NCBI GenBank assembly: GCA_021730165.1
Contig: CP072535.1
Coordinates: 1 to 64,000 of the forward strand
From: Candidatus Vesicomyidisocius sp. Pext_18_S21
GTDB taxonomy: Bacteria; Pseudomonadota; Gammaproteobacteria; PS1; Pseudothioglobaceae
Reading direction: 5' to 3'
Length of the DNA: 64,000 bases
Each line of letters begins with the position of its first letter. Positions within the stretch are counted from its first letter, which is position 1. This document shows positions 11,920-21,454 of the stretch, in pieces. Both the position numbers and the translations under genes were made by a program. The notes under the pieces were generated by a model, which saw nothing but the letters and a program-made list of their open reading frames with translations, was not told where the DNA came from and searched no databases.

Positions 11920-13143
11920 TTACTCCGTTACTCTTATTGGTAACGACTTAGTTTTTCCAATGGAGGTAAACCAGGGCATCAAGATAAAAAATCCAAAATA
12001 AGTAAATGTAAACACTCTTGCTAATAATGCATTAATTGGTGTTACCGGTTGCATACCTAAGTAACCAAGTATGATAAAACTAATAACAAAAATCCCTAAG
12101 GCGATTTTATAAGGCCATGAACGATATCTAATTGATTTTACCTTAGATCTATCTAACCATGGTAATGCAATTAGAATTAACAGTGAAGCAAACATACCAA
12201 CAACACCTGGGAATTGTGAACCAAACATAGGTGGTATAGCTCTTAATATTGAATAGAAAGGTGTTAAATACCAAAGTGGTGCAATGTGGTTAGGTGTTTG
12301 AAGTGGATTTGCTTCAATAAAGTTAGAACTCTCTAAAAAATATCCATTCATTGCTGGGGCAAAGAATACAACAGCTGAGAAAATCATTAGAAATACTACT
12401 ACACCTACAATATCCTTAACACTATAGTATGGATGAAATGGAACTCCGTCTTTAGGAATACCTTCTTTATTTTTAATTTTTTTAATTTCTATACCGTCTG
12501 GATTATTTGAACCTACTGTGTGTAATGCCACAATGTGTAAAAATACCAAAATAACTAAAATCAATGGTAAAGCAATTACATGCAATGAAAAAAAACGGTT
12601 TAGAACAGGATCGCCAACGGCATAATCACCTAAGATGAAAGTTAAGATATCAGGGCCAAATATGGGTACTGAACCAAATAAAGAAATAATAACTTGTGCT
12701 CCCCAGTATGACATTTGTCCCCACGGTAATACATAACCCATAAAGGCTTCTGCCATCAATGCAATATATAGTACCATTCCTAAAATCCAAATTAACTCAC
12801 GTGGTGTTTTATATGATCCATAAAGCAGACTACGATGTATATGTAAATATATAACAACAAAAAAAGCAGAGGCGCCTGTTGAGTGTAAATAACGAATAAG
12901 CCAACCCCAGTTAACATCACGCATGATATATTCTACTGATGCAAATGCATGAATAGCATCTGGTTTAAAGTGCATCGTTAAAAAAATTCCTGTTACAATT
13001 TGTATTACTAATACCAACATGGCTAATGAGCCAAAAAAATACCAAAAATTAAAATTTCTAGGTGTGTAATACTCTGCTAAGTGTTCATTCCAAACTTTAG
13101 TTAATGGAAATCTTTGATCAATCCAATTTTTGTTATTATTCAT
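11920..13143 (-). CDS. petB: Cytochrome b of the bc1 complex
   Basis: Membrane quinol-oxidising subunit carrying hemes bL and bH. About eight or nine hydrophobic helices; heme-ligand histidines occur in RYLHSTGASAF, YLHIHRS and in HVIALPLIL/HIVALHTVG. The Qo-site motif is PLWY rather than the mitochondrial PEWY; gammaproteobacterial enzymes often have PVWY. Start at ATG 13143 (407 residues) because AGGAG lies 8 nt upstream; an in-frame TTG at 13179 would overlap petA. Second gene of petABC. Confidence 0.96.
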   Translation of the reverse strand: MNNNKNWIDQRFPLTKVWNEHLAEYYTPRNFNFWYFFGSLAMLVLVIQIVTGIFLTMHFKPDAIHAFASVEYIMRDVNWGWLIRYLHSTGASAFFVVIYLHIHRSLLYGSYKTPRELIWILGMVLYIALMAEAFMGYVLPWGQMSYWGAQVIISLFGSVPIFGPDILTFILGDYAVGDPVLNRFFSLHVIALPLILVILVFLHIVALHTVGSNNPDGIEIKKIKNKEGIPKDGVPFHPYYSVKDIVGVVVFLMIFSAVVFFAPAMNGYFLESSNFIEANPLQTPNHIAPLWYLTPFYSILRAIPPMFGSQFPGVVGMFASLLILIALPWLDRSKVKSIRYRSWPYKIALGIFVISFIILGYLGMQPVTPINALLARVFTFTYFGFFILMPWFTSIGKTKSLPIRVTE

Positions 13144-13156
13144 ATAATTCTCCTGA

Positions 13157-13753
13157 TTATGCTTTTGGATCAACGCCAATTCGAATTAAAGAATCGGCAA
13201 CAAAATGATAAGGTGGAATAACTAAATTTGTTGGTGCTGGAACTCCTGTATAAACCCTTCCTGCTAAATCAAATTTAGAGCCATGGCAAGGACAATAAAA
13301 CCCCCCCTTCCATGACTTTCCACCAAGATCAGAAGCGCCTATTTCAGGCCTATAGGTGGGTGAGCAACCTAAATGAGTACAAACGCCAATAATAACAGCA
13401 ACATCAGGATTTATTGAACGATAAGGGTTTTGAGCATACTTTGGTTGTTGAGAAACCTCATTACTATTAGGATCAGTCAAGATGCTATTTAACGTAATCA
13501 AATTTTCAATAGTTTTTTTATCACGCTTAAAAATCCAAACAGGTTTTTTCCGCCATAAAACTCTAACTAATTGTCCGTTATTTAATTTACTTATATCAAC
13601 ATCAATAGGTGCGCCAGCAGCTTTTGCTCTTGCTGAAGGCATCCATGATGATAAAAATGGTACTAAAACAAAACCAACGCCTATCGCACCAACAACGCTG
13701 GTGGCGCTAGTTAAAAATCGCCTTTTCTTTAAGTCTATTTCTTGTTCTGACAT
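13157..13753 (-). CDS. petA: Rieske iron-sulfur protein of the bc1 complex
   Basis: [2Fe-2S] subunit of cytochrome bc1. The 198-residue product has a twin-arginine-type export/anchor region (KKRRFLT then a hydrophobic helix, residues 10-35) and both cluster-binding boxes, CTHLGC and CPCHGS. Length is normal for proteobacteria. First gene of petABC; 13 bp before petB. The 108-bp upstream gap to the DciA-like gene should hold the operon promoter. Confidence 0.96.
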   Translation of the reverse strand: MSEQEIDLKKRRFLTSATSVVGAIGVGFVLVPFLSSWMPSARAKAAGAPIDVDISKLNNGQLVRVLWRKKPVWIFKRDKKTIENLITLNSILTDPNSNEVSQQPKYAQNPYRSINPDVAVIIGVCTHLGCSPTYRPEIGASDLGGKSWKGGFYCPCHGSKFDLAGRVYTGVPAPTNLVIPPYHFVADSLIRIGVDPKA

Positions 13754-13861
13754 AGGAGTTAAAATCCTTTATTAAAGTTTGTAAATAAAATCAATATTTA
13801 AACCCGGATTATTATAATATATATTAGCTTTATTTGATAGATAATTAATGTTAGAGTATTA

Positions 13862-14167
13862 TCAATTGATATTAATTTTAATTTCTATATGTGTTATAGA
13901 TTCAAGTGCTGGTATTTGTATTAAAATTTCTAGTAATTTCACTATTTGTTTTTGAGTTCTACAATAAATAGCATGATTATTAGTTATCAGGGTTGCTGTG
14001 TTATCTTTTATTAAACATAATTTAATAAATGGTTTTAGTGTGTTCGGTAGAATCTTATTAAGTTCAATATTTATTTGATTATAGGATTTTGCTTTAGTAA
14101 ACAATTGTCCAAGCCTGCCATTAGGTACAAAATTTGCGAGATTTGTTAGGTTTTTATACTGACACAT
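13862..14167 (-). CDS. DUF721 / DciA-like protein, candidate replicative helicase loader
   Basis: A 101-residue protein resembling the DUF721 (DciA) family: an N-terminal helix region, GRLGQLFTKAKSYNQINIELNKILP, then a KH-like segment with IKLCLIKDNTATLITNNHAIYCRTQKQ and LLEIL. The position, divergent from secA by 52 bp, is the usual gammaproteobacterial location of this family. DciA is the ancestral loader of DnaB helicase in bacteria lacking DnaC; that function here is inferred from family and location. Confidence 0.7.
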   Translation of the reverse strand: MCQYKNLTNLANFVPNGRLGQLFTKAKSYNQINIELNKILPNTLKPFIKLCLIKDNTATLITNNHAIYCRTQKQIVKLLEILIQIPALESITHIEIKININ

Positions 14168-14219
14168 TTCATCTATCTATGAGAAAATAAGTTTTTAAGA
14201 TTAATTTAAACATATTTTA

Positions 14220-16913
14220 ATGAGTATTATAAATAACATTCTATCAAAGATTGTTGGTTCTAGAAATGATCGACTTATTAAAGTTTTATACAAAACTGTT
14301 GATCAAATTACTGAATTAGAATCGAATATGCAAGCACTTAATGATGAACAGCTTAAGTCTAAAACTCAAGAATTTAAAGACAGATTGAATAAAAAGGAAC
14401 CTTTAAACTCAATTCTTATTGAGGCGTTTGCCGTGATACGAGAGGCATCAATCAGAGTATTAGATCTTAGACATTATGATGTACAACTAATTGGTGGCAT
14501 AGTCCTTAATAATGGTAATATTGCAGAGATGGGTACAGGTGAAGGTAAAACTTTAGTGGCAACCTTACCCGCCTATCTTAACGCTCTTAATGGTAAAGGT
14601 GTGCATATAGTCACTGTGAATGATTACTTAGCATTTCGTGATGCGCAGTGGATGGGAAAAGTGTTTAATTTTTTAAGCATGAGTGTGGGTATTATTACCT
14701 CAAATATGTCGTATGAAAATAAACAAGCTGCTTATTTATGTGATATTGTTTATGCAACTAATAATGAGTTAGGTTTTGATTATCTTCGTGACAATATGGC
14801 ATTTACTTCTGAACAAAAAGTACAACGAATGCTTAATTTTGCCATTGTAGATGAGGTGGATTCAATTTTAATTGATGAGGCTAGGACGCCTTTGATTATT
14901 TCTGGTCCAACGGATGATTATTCTCAAATTTACCAAGCTATTAATCATATGATTCCTCATTTTACTAAGCAAAAAGAAAGTGGGGATGGTAAAGAAATAG
15001 TTATTGAGGTTGTAGGTGATTATACTGTTGACGAAAAACATAAACAAGTATTTTTAACTGATAATGGCCATGGTAAAGCTGAGCGTTTATTAATTGATGC
15101 TGGTGCCTTGCTAGAAGGTGTTAGCCTCTATGATGCAAGTAATATTTTGTTAATGCAGCATATTAACTCAGCATTACGCGCACATATTTTATTCCAAAAA
15201 AATGTGGATTATATTATACAAAATGATGAAGTTGTGATTGTTGATGAATTTACTGGTAGAACTATGTTGGGTCGTCGTTGGTCAGAAGGGTTACATCAAG
15301 CTATTGAAGCTAAAGAAAGAGTAAGTATTAAAAAGGAAAATCAAACGCTTGCTTCAATTACTTTTCAAAACTATTTTAGGCTTTATACAACACTCTCAGG
15401 TATGACAGGTACTGCTGATACTGAGGCTGTAGAATTTCAAGATATTTACGGGTTAGAAACCGTGATTGTTCCTCCTAATAAGCCATCTACGCGTGTAGAT
15501 AAATCAGACCTAATTTATTTAACAACACAAGAAAAATTTAAAGCTATTGCTATTGAAGTTGCTAATTGTCAGAAAATTGGACAGCCAGTTTTGGTAGGTA
15601 CGAGTAGTATTGAAAATTCAGAATTAATTTCCACTCTATTAAAAAAAAATAATATTCCACACGAAGTTTTAAATGCTAAGCAGCATGAGCGCGAAGCTAT
15701 TATTATTGCTAATGCTGGTAGTATTGGTGCAGTTACTATTGCAACTAATATGGCGGGTAGAGGTACGGATATTGTGCTAGGCGGTAAATTGTTTGAACAA
15801 GCAACAGATAAGCAAAAAAATGATTGGCAGAATAGACATGATGACGTTATTAAAACAGGTGGTTTACATATTGTTGGTACAGAACGTAATGAATCACGTC
15901 GAGTAGATAATCAATTACGTGGTCGTTCTGCACGTCAAGGAGACGTAGGTTCAACTCGTTTTTACTTATCATTAGAAGATAATTTAATGCGTATTTTTGC
16001 TAGTAAAAAAATATCATCAACAATGCAAAAGTTGGGTATGAAAAAAGGCGAGTCAATTGAACATAAAATGGTTAATCGTGCTATTGAAAATGCCCAAAGA
16101 AAAGTAGAAGGTATGAATTATGATGCACGTAAACATCTTTTAGAATATGATGATGTTGCTAATGATCAAAGAAAAGTCATCTATCAATTACGTGATGATT
16201 TGATGAGTGTTAATGATGTTCAACCTCGATTTATTAGTATTAGGAAAAAGGTAATTAAACAGCTTTTTTCGGATTATATTTCAGCTGAATTGATGGAAGA
16301 GGATTGGAATGTTGAAGGATTTTACAATGCTCTAAAATCAGATTATTCAGTCGATTTACCATTACAACAATGGCTTAATAAAGGTGTTAATATCGATGAA
16401 TTTCAATCAAGAATTATTCAAGAAATGAGTACGATTTGTGACTATAAAGAAGAAACAGTTGGTACTAAGCCTATGCGTGAATTTGAAAAAGCAGTTATGC
16501 TAAAAACTATTGACCATTATTGGAAAGAGCACTTAGCAGCTATGGATTATTTACGTCAAAGTGTTAATTTACGTGGTTATGCGCAAAAGAACCCAATGCA
16601 AGAGTATAAGCGTGAATCGTTTACTATGTTTACCTCGTTGTTAGACACTATTAATATTGAAATTGTTAAATCTTTATCAAATGTTACTATTAATAAAAAT
16701 ACTGATATTTTAGATATGGAACAACAAAATAATGATGACGCGCAAGCAAAACATATTAACCTAGCTGAACAAATCAAACAAGCTAGTACTACTAATAACT
16801 TACAAACACAAATTGACCAACAAAACACCTATCAAAGAAAAAATAAAAAAGTAGGGAGAAATGAATCTTGCCCTTGTGGATCAGGGAAAAAATATAAAAA
16901 ATGTCATGGATAA
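14220..16913 (+). CDS. secA: Preprotein translocase ATPase SecA
   Basis: Motor ATPase that pushes unfolded proteins through SecYEG. The 897-residue product has Walker A MGTGEGKT (about 103-110), the DEAD-like box VDEVDSILIDEARTPL (about 209-224), motif VI region MAGRGTDIVLGG, the scaffold domain HKMVNRAIENAQRKVEG, and a C-terminal zinc/SecB-binding tail CPCGSGKKYKKCHG with all metal ligands. Length equals the family norm (E. coli 901). Upstream secM is not present. Followed by an anmK relic. Confidence 0.98.
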   Translation: MSIINNILSKIVGSRNDRLIKVLYKTVDQITELESNMQALNDEQLKSKTQEFKDRLNKKEPLNSILIEAFAVIREASIRVLDLRHYDVQLIGGIVLNNGNIAEMGTGEGKTLVATLPAYLNALNGKGVHIVTVNDYLAFRDAQWMGKVFNFLSMSVGIITSNMSYENKQAAYLCDIVYATNNELGFDYLRDNMAFTSEQKVQRMLNFAIVDEVDSILIDEARTPLIISGPTDDYSQIYQAINHMIPHFTKQKESGDGKEIVIEVVGDYTVDEKHKQVFLTDNGHGKAERLLIDAGALLEGVSLYDASNILLMQHINSALRAHILFQKNVDYIIQNDEVVIVDEFTGRTMLGRRWSEGLHQAIEAKERVSIKKENQTLASITFQNYFRLYTTLSGMTGTADTEAVEFQDIYGLETVIVPPNKPSTRVDKSDLIYLTTQEKFKAIAIEVANCQKIGQPVLVGTSSIENSELISTLLKKNNIPHEVLNAKQHEREAIIIANAGSIGAVTIATNMAGRGTDIVLGGKLFEQATDKQKNDWQNRHDDVIKTGGLHIVGTERNESRRVDNQLRGRSARQGDVGSTRFYLSLEDNLMRIFASKKISSTMQKLGMKKGESIEHKMVNRAIENAQRKVEGMNYDARKHLLEYDDVANDQRKVIYQLRDDLMSVNDVQPRFISIRKKVIKQLFSDYISAELMEEDWNVEGFYNALKSDYSVDLPLQQWLNKGVNIDEFQSRIIQEMSTICDYKEETVGTKPMREFEKAVMLKTIDHYWKEHLAAMDYLRQSVNLRGYAQKNPMQEYKRESFTMFTSLLDTINIEIVKSLSNVTINKNTDILDMEQQNNDDAQAKHINLAEQIKQASTTNNLQTQIDQQNTYQRKNKKVGRNESCPCGSGKKYKKCHG

Positions 16914-16949
16914 CTATATTGATTTAATATTATTATTAATGAGAAGTGT

Positions 16950-17600
16950 ATACAAATACTAATCCAATTTTACCTTTATTATTCTTATAAGACATAGTAA
17001 ATTCTGTTAAAGCTTACTCAAAATTCAAAGACTTTATTAGAGGATCTGGCTAATATTGAGATTCAAGCGGCTAATTGTTTTTCTGATACAGTAAATTTAC
17101 TATTACAACATATAAATCTTAAAGCAAATAATATTAAAATATTTAGATTTACAAAGTCAAAGTATTTTTTATTAAGATGGTAATTACTCAATATAAATTG
17201 GGTATGGAACTATTATTGTTGAAAAGACTATTGCTACATTAGTTTGATTTTAGTATGCAAGATGTGACTTCTAGAGAAGAAGGTATGCTTCTTCACTTAG
17301 TTTTACCATCAACATATATTTAATAAACTGGTTATTAATTTAGATTAGTTATCGTAATATTTAAATAATAACGAGCTAATTGAAAACGTACTAATAATTT
17401 TAAGAGAAGTAACAGTAGTGAACATTTCTGAAGTATTCCTCTAGGAGTAGATGTTTATTTGCCTGGGTACATACTTTGTATTTTGTTTGAAAGTTTGGTT
17501 TATCAAAATATTGACAGTAAAGTTATACTAACCAATGATTAGGGTGTATTTATAGATTATTTAGAAGCTCTTATATTTTATTTTTTGATGAAAAAAACTT
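16950..17600 (+). pseudogene. anmK: Degraded anhydro-N-acetylmuramic acid kinase (anmK) relic
   Basis: This 750-bp gap has no long ORF but short peptides in changing frames line up in order with AnmK as I remember it: LANIEIQAANCFSDTVNLLL (from about 17049; family LxQLFAxAVNxLL), IGYGTIIVEKTIATLV (17197-17244; family IGDGNTIVEKTGIATV), FSMQDVTSREEG (from 17249; family DFRxxDxxxGGQG), NKLVINL (17323 on), and GVFIDYLEALIFYF (17543 on; family GxxxDxxEAxAFAW). Multiple frameshifts and stops separate them, and the total is well short of the 1.1-kb gene. AnmK recycles anhydro-MurNAc. Exact ends are uncertain. Confidence 0.65.
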
Positions 17601-17666
17601 AGTAATTTTGTCATTAAATTTATAATCAGTAAAGGGCTAGGAATGAAAGAGTACTTGGAGTAATTT

Positions 17667-18695
17667 ATGCAATTTAAAATGATTCAACCAGATGACTGTC
17701 ATTTACATGTTCGTTCAGGAATAGCATTAAGATCAATTATCGGTATGACGGTTGCGCAAATGGGTAGAGCAATTATTATGCCTAATTTAAATCCTCCTAT
17801 TATTAATGTTACTCAAGCGTGCGCTTATAAAGCAGAAATTTTATCTGCTTTACCAAAAGGAAACAGATTTAATCCATTGATGACCTTATATTTAACAGAT
17901 AATACTACTTCTAAAGATATTCAAGAAGCTATTGATAATAATATTATAGCAGTTAAGTTTTACCCTGCGGGGGCAACGACTAATTCTGATAGTGGTGTAA
18001 CTAATATTACTAAACTTTATCCAACGTTAGAGAGTATGCAAAAATTGGGTATGCCACTTTTAGTGCACGGAGAAGTAACACGTAGTGAGGTGGATATTTT
18101 TGATCGAGAGGCGGTATTTATTGATGAGGTGTTGAATCAAATAGTGAGTGATTTTCCTGAATTGAAAATTGTATTTGAGCATATCACCACTAAAAATGCT
18201 GTTGATTTTGTTTTAGCAAGTCATCATAAAATAGCAGCAACTATTACACCACATCATCTTTTAGCCAATAGAAATGATATGCTTGTTGACGGCATCCGAC
18301 CACATTATTTTTGCCTACCAGTTTTAAAGAGGAAAAATCCCCACCAGATAGCATTATTAGATATTGTAACTAGTGGTAATGTTAAGTTTTTCTTAGGTAC
18401 AGATTCTGCGCCACATATGAAAATTGATAAAGAATCTGCTTGTGGTTGTGCTGGTATTTTTAATGCACATTGCGCTATTGAGCTTTATGTAATGGTTTTT
18501 GAACATCAAAATGCATTAGATAAGTTAGAAGGATTTGCCTCAAAATTTGGTGCAGATTTTTATAATTTACCTTATAATAAAAATATTATTACACTTAATA
18601 AGAAAGATTGGACTATACCAGCAAGCTATCCTTTTGCACATAGTAATATTGTGCCTTTTATGGCAACTAAAACACTTAGTTGGAAACTTGTTTAA
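17667..18695 (+). CDS. pyrC: Dihydroorotase
   Basis: Zinc enzyme closing carbamoyl-aspartate to dihydroorotate in pyrimidine synthesis. The 342-residue product is a class II (E. coli type) dihydroorotase: metal-binding DDCHLHVR near the N-terminus, carboxylated-lysine region AVKFYPAGATTNS, HGE (VHGEVT), EHITT and the catalytic aspartate segment LGTDSAPH. Length matches E. coli (348). GGAG lies 8 nt before the ATG. With pyrB and pyrD it makes three de novo pyrimidine genes scattered in the window, in single-gene units. Confidence 0.96.
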   Translation: MQFKMIQPDDCHLHVRSGIALRSIIGMTVAQMGRAIIMPNLNPPIINVTQACAYKAEILSALPKGNRFNPLMTLYLTDNTTSKDIQEAIDNNIIAVKFYPAGATTNSDSGVTNITKLYPTLESMQKLGMPLLVHGEVTRSEVDIFDREAVFIDEVLNQIVSDFPELKIVFEHITTKNAVDFVLASHHKIAATITPHHLLANRNDMLVDGIRPHYFCLPVLKRKNPHQIALLDIVTSGNVKFFLGTDSAPHMKIDKESACGCAGIFNAHCAIELYVMVFEHQNALDKLEGFASKFGADFYNLPYNKNIITLNKKDWTIPASYPFAHSNIVPFMATKTLSWKLV

Positions 18696-19074
18696 AGTAA
18701 AATATAAATTTGCTTGTTTTTAACGATTTTTTCTTTTTCTTTTATATATGACAACTGTTATTAAAAGTTTTGTATTTATTTTTTTTATCAAAATCTTTAT
18801 ATGATTTTATTACAATTATATAAAGATATATTGTATCTAGTGTAGGTGTATTGAATTAGAATAATGAATTAATTTTAATATAACATACATTATTTTTGAG
18901 TAAATTTTAGGTTGAAGAAATAAATAAATTGAGTTTATTTAAAAGTAGTTTAGTTAAAAAAATATAAGTAGTATTTTTATGCTTATTTGTTAATATTAAA
19001 AAAGCTATAGTAATTTATATATTTCAGGGATAATTAAGTTATTAACTAGTAAGAAAAAATTTTAAAGAAAACTA
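18696..19074. other. Intergenic gap pyrC-ribF (379 bp)
   Basis: No gene recognised on either strand. A 10-bp-arm inverted repeat, ATCTTTATAT (18793-18802) and ATATAAAGAT (18818-18827), about 100 bp past pyrC, may be a 3' hairpin for pyrC or ribF (the genes converge here). The rest is AT-rich, with no open frame worth reporting. Confidence 0.5.
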
Positions 19075-19977
19075 TCAGAGCCCAAAAAAAAATTTAGCGT
19101 TTTTAACGTCTAATTTTATTTGTTCTTTTAGTTCTAAAAAAGAATCAAACTTTTGTTCATCACGAATTTTGTGTTTGAATATAACTTTGGTATATTCTCC
19201 ATAAACTTGTTTGTTAAAATCAAATAAAAAAACTTCCAATAAGATTGTTTCACCACCAACTGTTGGGCGTTTTCCAAGATTACATACACCATTGTAAATT
19301 TTATCATTTAATTCTACGTTCACTGCAAATATACCTAACAGTGGGCTAATTTTCCTTTTAATAGGAATATTGATTGTGGGAAATCCGATTGTTCTACCTT
19401 GTTTTTGGCAAGAAATTATTTTACCTGAAATTGAAAATTTTCTCCCTAACAACTGATTTGCTAAGTAAAAATTACCTTTTTTAAGTGATTGTCTAATTTT
19501 TGAACTACTTACTCTATCAAGGTTGTAAAGTACGGTTGGTGTTTTTTCTACCTCAAAATTAAAGGTTTGTAATAAAGAAAAATCACCAGTTTGCTTGGAT
19601 CCAAAACGAAAATCATCTCCAACTAGGCAAAGTTTAACTTTGAGCTTGTCTAGTAATACTTCATGAATAAAGGTGTTAGCAGTGAGCTGTGAAAATGAAG
19701 TATTAAAGTTAATTAATAAGTGTTCATCTACTCCAAGGCTTGTAAGTAAGGCGTGTTTTTGTTTGAAACTACTCAGTGTGGCTTGTGCATGTCCAAAAAA
19801 GTGTTGTGGCGTTGGTGAAAATGAAACAAGTACTGATGGTAAATTCATTATTTGTGCTTTGCTAACTAATGTTTTGATAATTTTTTGATGTCCTATATGT
19901 ACACCATCAAAGTTACCAATAGTAACAACACTTCCTAAATGTGATTTTAAATTTTGTAAACCACGAATAATTTTCAT
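19075..19977 (-). CDS. ribF: Bifunctional riboflavin kinase / FAD synthetase
   Basis: Makes FMN from riboflavin and FAD from FMN. The 300-residue product has an N-terminal nucleotidyltransferase domain (VVTIGNFDGVHIGHQKII, GDDFRFGSKQTGD, SSSKIRQ) and a C-terminal flavokinase domain (GRTIGFPTINI, GVCNLGKRPTV, EVFLFDF). Length is typical (about 310). In many gammaproteobacteria ribF is preceded by murJ and followed by ileS-lspA; here both neighbours are absent and 420 bp of non-coding DNA lies upstream. Confidence 0.95.
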   Translation of the reverse strand: MKIIRGLQNLKSHLGSVVTIGNFDGVHIGHQKIIKTLVSKAQIMNLPSVLVSFSPTPQHFFGHAQATLSSFKQKHALLTSLGVDEHLLINFNTSFSQLTANTFIHEVLLDKLKVKLCLVGDDFRFGSKQTGDFSLLQTFNFEVEKTPTVLYNLDRVSSSKIRQSLKKGNFYLANQLLGRKFSISGKIISCQKQGRTIGFPTINIPIKRKISPLLGIFAVNVELNDKIYNGVCNLGKRPTVGGETILLEVFLFDFNKQVYGEYTKVIFKHKIRDEQKFDSFLELKEQIKLDVKNAKFFFGL

Positions 19978-20398
19978 AAACGTTAATTTTAGTCTAATTA
20001 ATGGATAATATTATCGACTGGTTTTGCTCTTTTTTAATTTTGGGTTTTGGGTATTAGTTTGTTGTTCTAAACAACTAGATTGTATCTAGCAGAGTCCATA
20101 ATATGGATTTTAATTTAGTGATATAGAGAGTATATGCTAAGTATGGAATGTTTGGAGTAAAAATAACTAAAATAGCTCCTACTGTAGTTTTCCTCAAACT
20201 AGTTAAAGGTATTGTTTAAATTTAGTTAGAAAACTTAATATGGGAAAATAGTTAATAAAATTATTAATAACTGTTGTTACTTAAACTTTATACAATATGA
20301 TAATGATTATTTAATTTCCATTTTACCTCTTGTCAGTATAGATAATGATGATTAAATTAGTCAAAACTACTTTAGTAGTAGTTTTGAGATTTAGTGTA
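19978..20398. other. Intergenic gap ribF-metA (421 bp)
   Basis: No credible gene. Short frames such as YAKYGMFGVKITKIAPTV on the plus strand (about 20138-20195) are too short to assign. The ribF promoter must lie near 19980-20100. A hairpin at 20361-20387 closes the gap on the metA side (separate entry). Confidence 0.5.
20361..20387 (-). terminator. Hairpin downstream of metA-family gene
   Basis: Perfect 11-bp arms, TCAAAACTACT (20361-20371) and AGTAGTTTTGA (20377-20387), loop of 5, starting 12 bp past the stop of the minus-strand gene. No run of T follows in the transcript, so it is a weak terminator or an mRNA-end stabiliser. Confidence 0.5.
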
Positions 20399-21454
20399 CT
20401 ATTTTAAATTAAGAGGGTCATTTGGATTAATACCGTTCATAAATGGTTTTTCAATATCTTCATGAGTTGTTTGGTAAACGCAACCAATCCAGTTGTTAAT
20501 AATGACATTAGTGGCGTTTCCCCAAGTGTTATCTAAGGTTTTTTTAATGAGTTGTTCAGGAAAATTTGAAATATTAAATTCTGAGGATAAAAGTTTGGTT
20601 TTATATTCGTTGAGAATAGCTTTACTTTGTTCAGTTAAATAGTGTTCAGGAAAAGGTGGATAGTTATTCCTAGTTTTTTTTAAATAGGCAATAATATCGC
20701 GCTTGTATTCCTTTAATAAGCTAATGGTATCATATTCTGGATGGCCTTGAAAAAAAACCATTCTTAATAAATCTTCACTAACTCCTAAGTGAACACCAAT
20801 TTTACTTTCAACTAAAATTTTAACCCCAGCGGCATTAAATTGTTTTTTTGAAATTTCATTAAAACGAGAATGTGGAACGTTAAAACGTGTGTTCACGCCG
20901 CTCATTAAAGGGTGTTGTCGGTCTAGTATTTGGTGTGGAAATATGCCCCAACATTTTTTACCAATGGCTTTGCGTTTTTGTCCATATCTAAATTCTAAAA
21001 CGGCGTGAGTTGCTAAACATGAACATAGTGTTGAAGTAACATGGTCGTACGACCAATTAACAACTTCTTTTAATTCTTCATAGAAAGATGCTTTTTGTAA
21101 ATCTTCTTGTTCAATATGTGCACCTGTAATAATTAGTGCATCAAGTCCCTGTGCTTTAATATCTGTAAAAGTTTGATAATGTTGCTTGATATGTTTGTTT
21201 GCTTTTTTACCACGTTTGATTGATGGTAGTGTGAATGGATGTAAATAAAATTGTGCAATTTGATTAGAATGTCCAATAAGACGAAAAAATTGGCGTTCAG
21301 TTGCCTCAAGCGCTGCATCTGGCATTGTGTTTAATAAGCCAATATGTAATTCACGTATAGTTTGGTTATTTGCCCTGTCTTTTGACAAAATAGTTTCACC
21401 TTCATCTTTAAGACGTGAGAAAGAAGGTAGGTTTGAATGTGCAATTAGGGGCAT
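20399..21454 (-). CDS. metA: MetA-family homoserine O-acyltransferase
   Basis: Activates the homoserine hydroxyl for methionine synthesis. The 351-residue product shows MetA (glutaminase-fold) signatures: LNTMPDAALEATERQFFRLI, DALIITGAHIE, the nucleophile region DHVTSTLCSCLATHAVL with catalytic Cys, VPHSRFNE, and the His-Glu motif FFQGHPEYD. It is about 40 residues longer at the C-terminus than E. coli MetA (309). At the position that selects acyl donor (TGAPLG in E. coli) it has TGAHIE, i.e. Glu, which in characterised homologues favours acetyl-CoA over succinyl-CoA. Overlaps the upstream P-loop gene by 1 base (TAATG). Confidence 0.85.
   Translation of the reverse strand: MPLIAHSNLPSFSRLKDEGETILSKDRANNQTIRELHIGLLNTMPDAALEATERQFFRLIGHSNQIAQFYLHPFTLPSIKRGKKANKHIKQHYQTFTDIKAQGLDALIITGAHIEQEDLQKASFYEELKEVVNWSYDHVTSTLCSCLATHAVLEFRYGQKRKAIGKKCWGIFPHQILDRQHPLMSGVNTRFNVPHSRFNEISKKQFNAAGVKILVESKIGVHLGVSEDLLRMVFFQGHPEYDTISLLKEYKRDIIAYLKKTRNNYPPFPEHYLTEQSKAILNEYKTKLLSSEFNISNFPEQLIKKTLDNTWGNATNVIINNWIGCVYQTTHEDIEKPFMNGINPNDPLNLK

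Noticed and set aside
13144-13179. TTG-initiated extension of petB overlapping petA
   Set aside because: AGGAG sits correctly before ATG 13143.
20138-20221. Short frame YAKYGMFGVKITKIAPTV as possible murJ relic upstream of ribF
   Set aside because: Weak resemblance to a MurJ loop only, opposite orientation to ribF, no other fragments in order.
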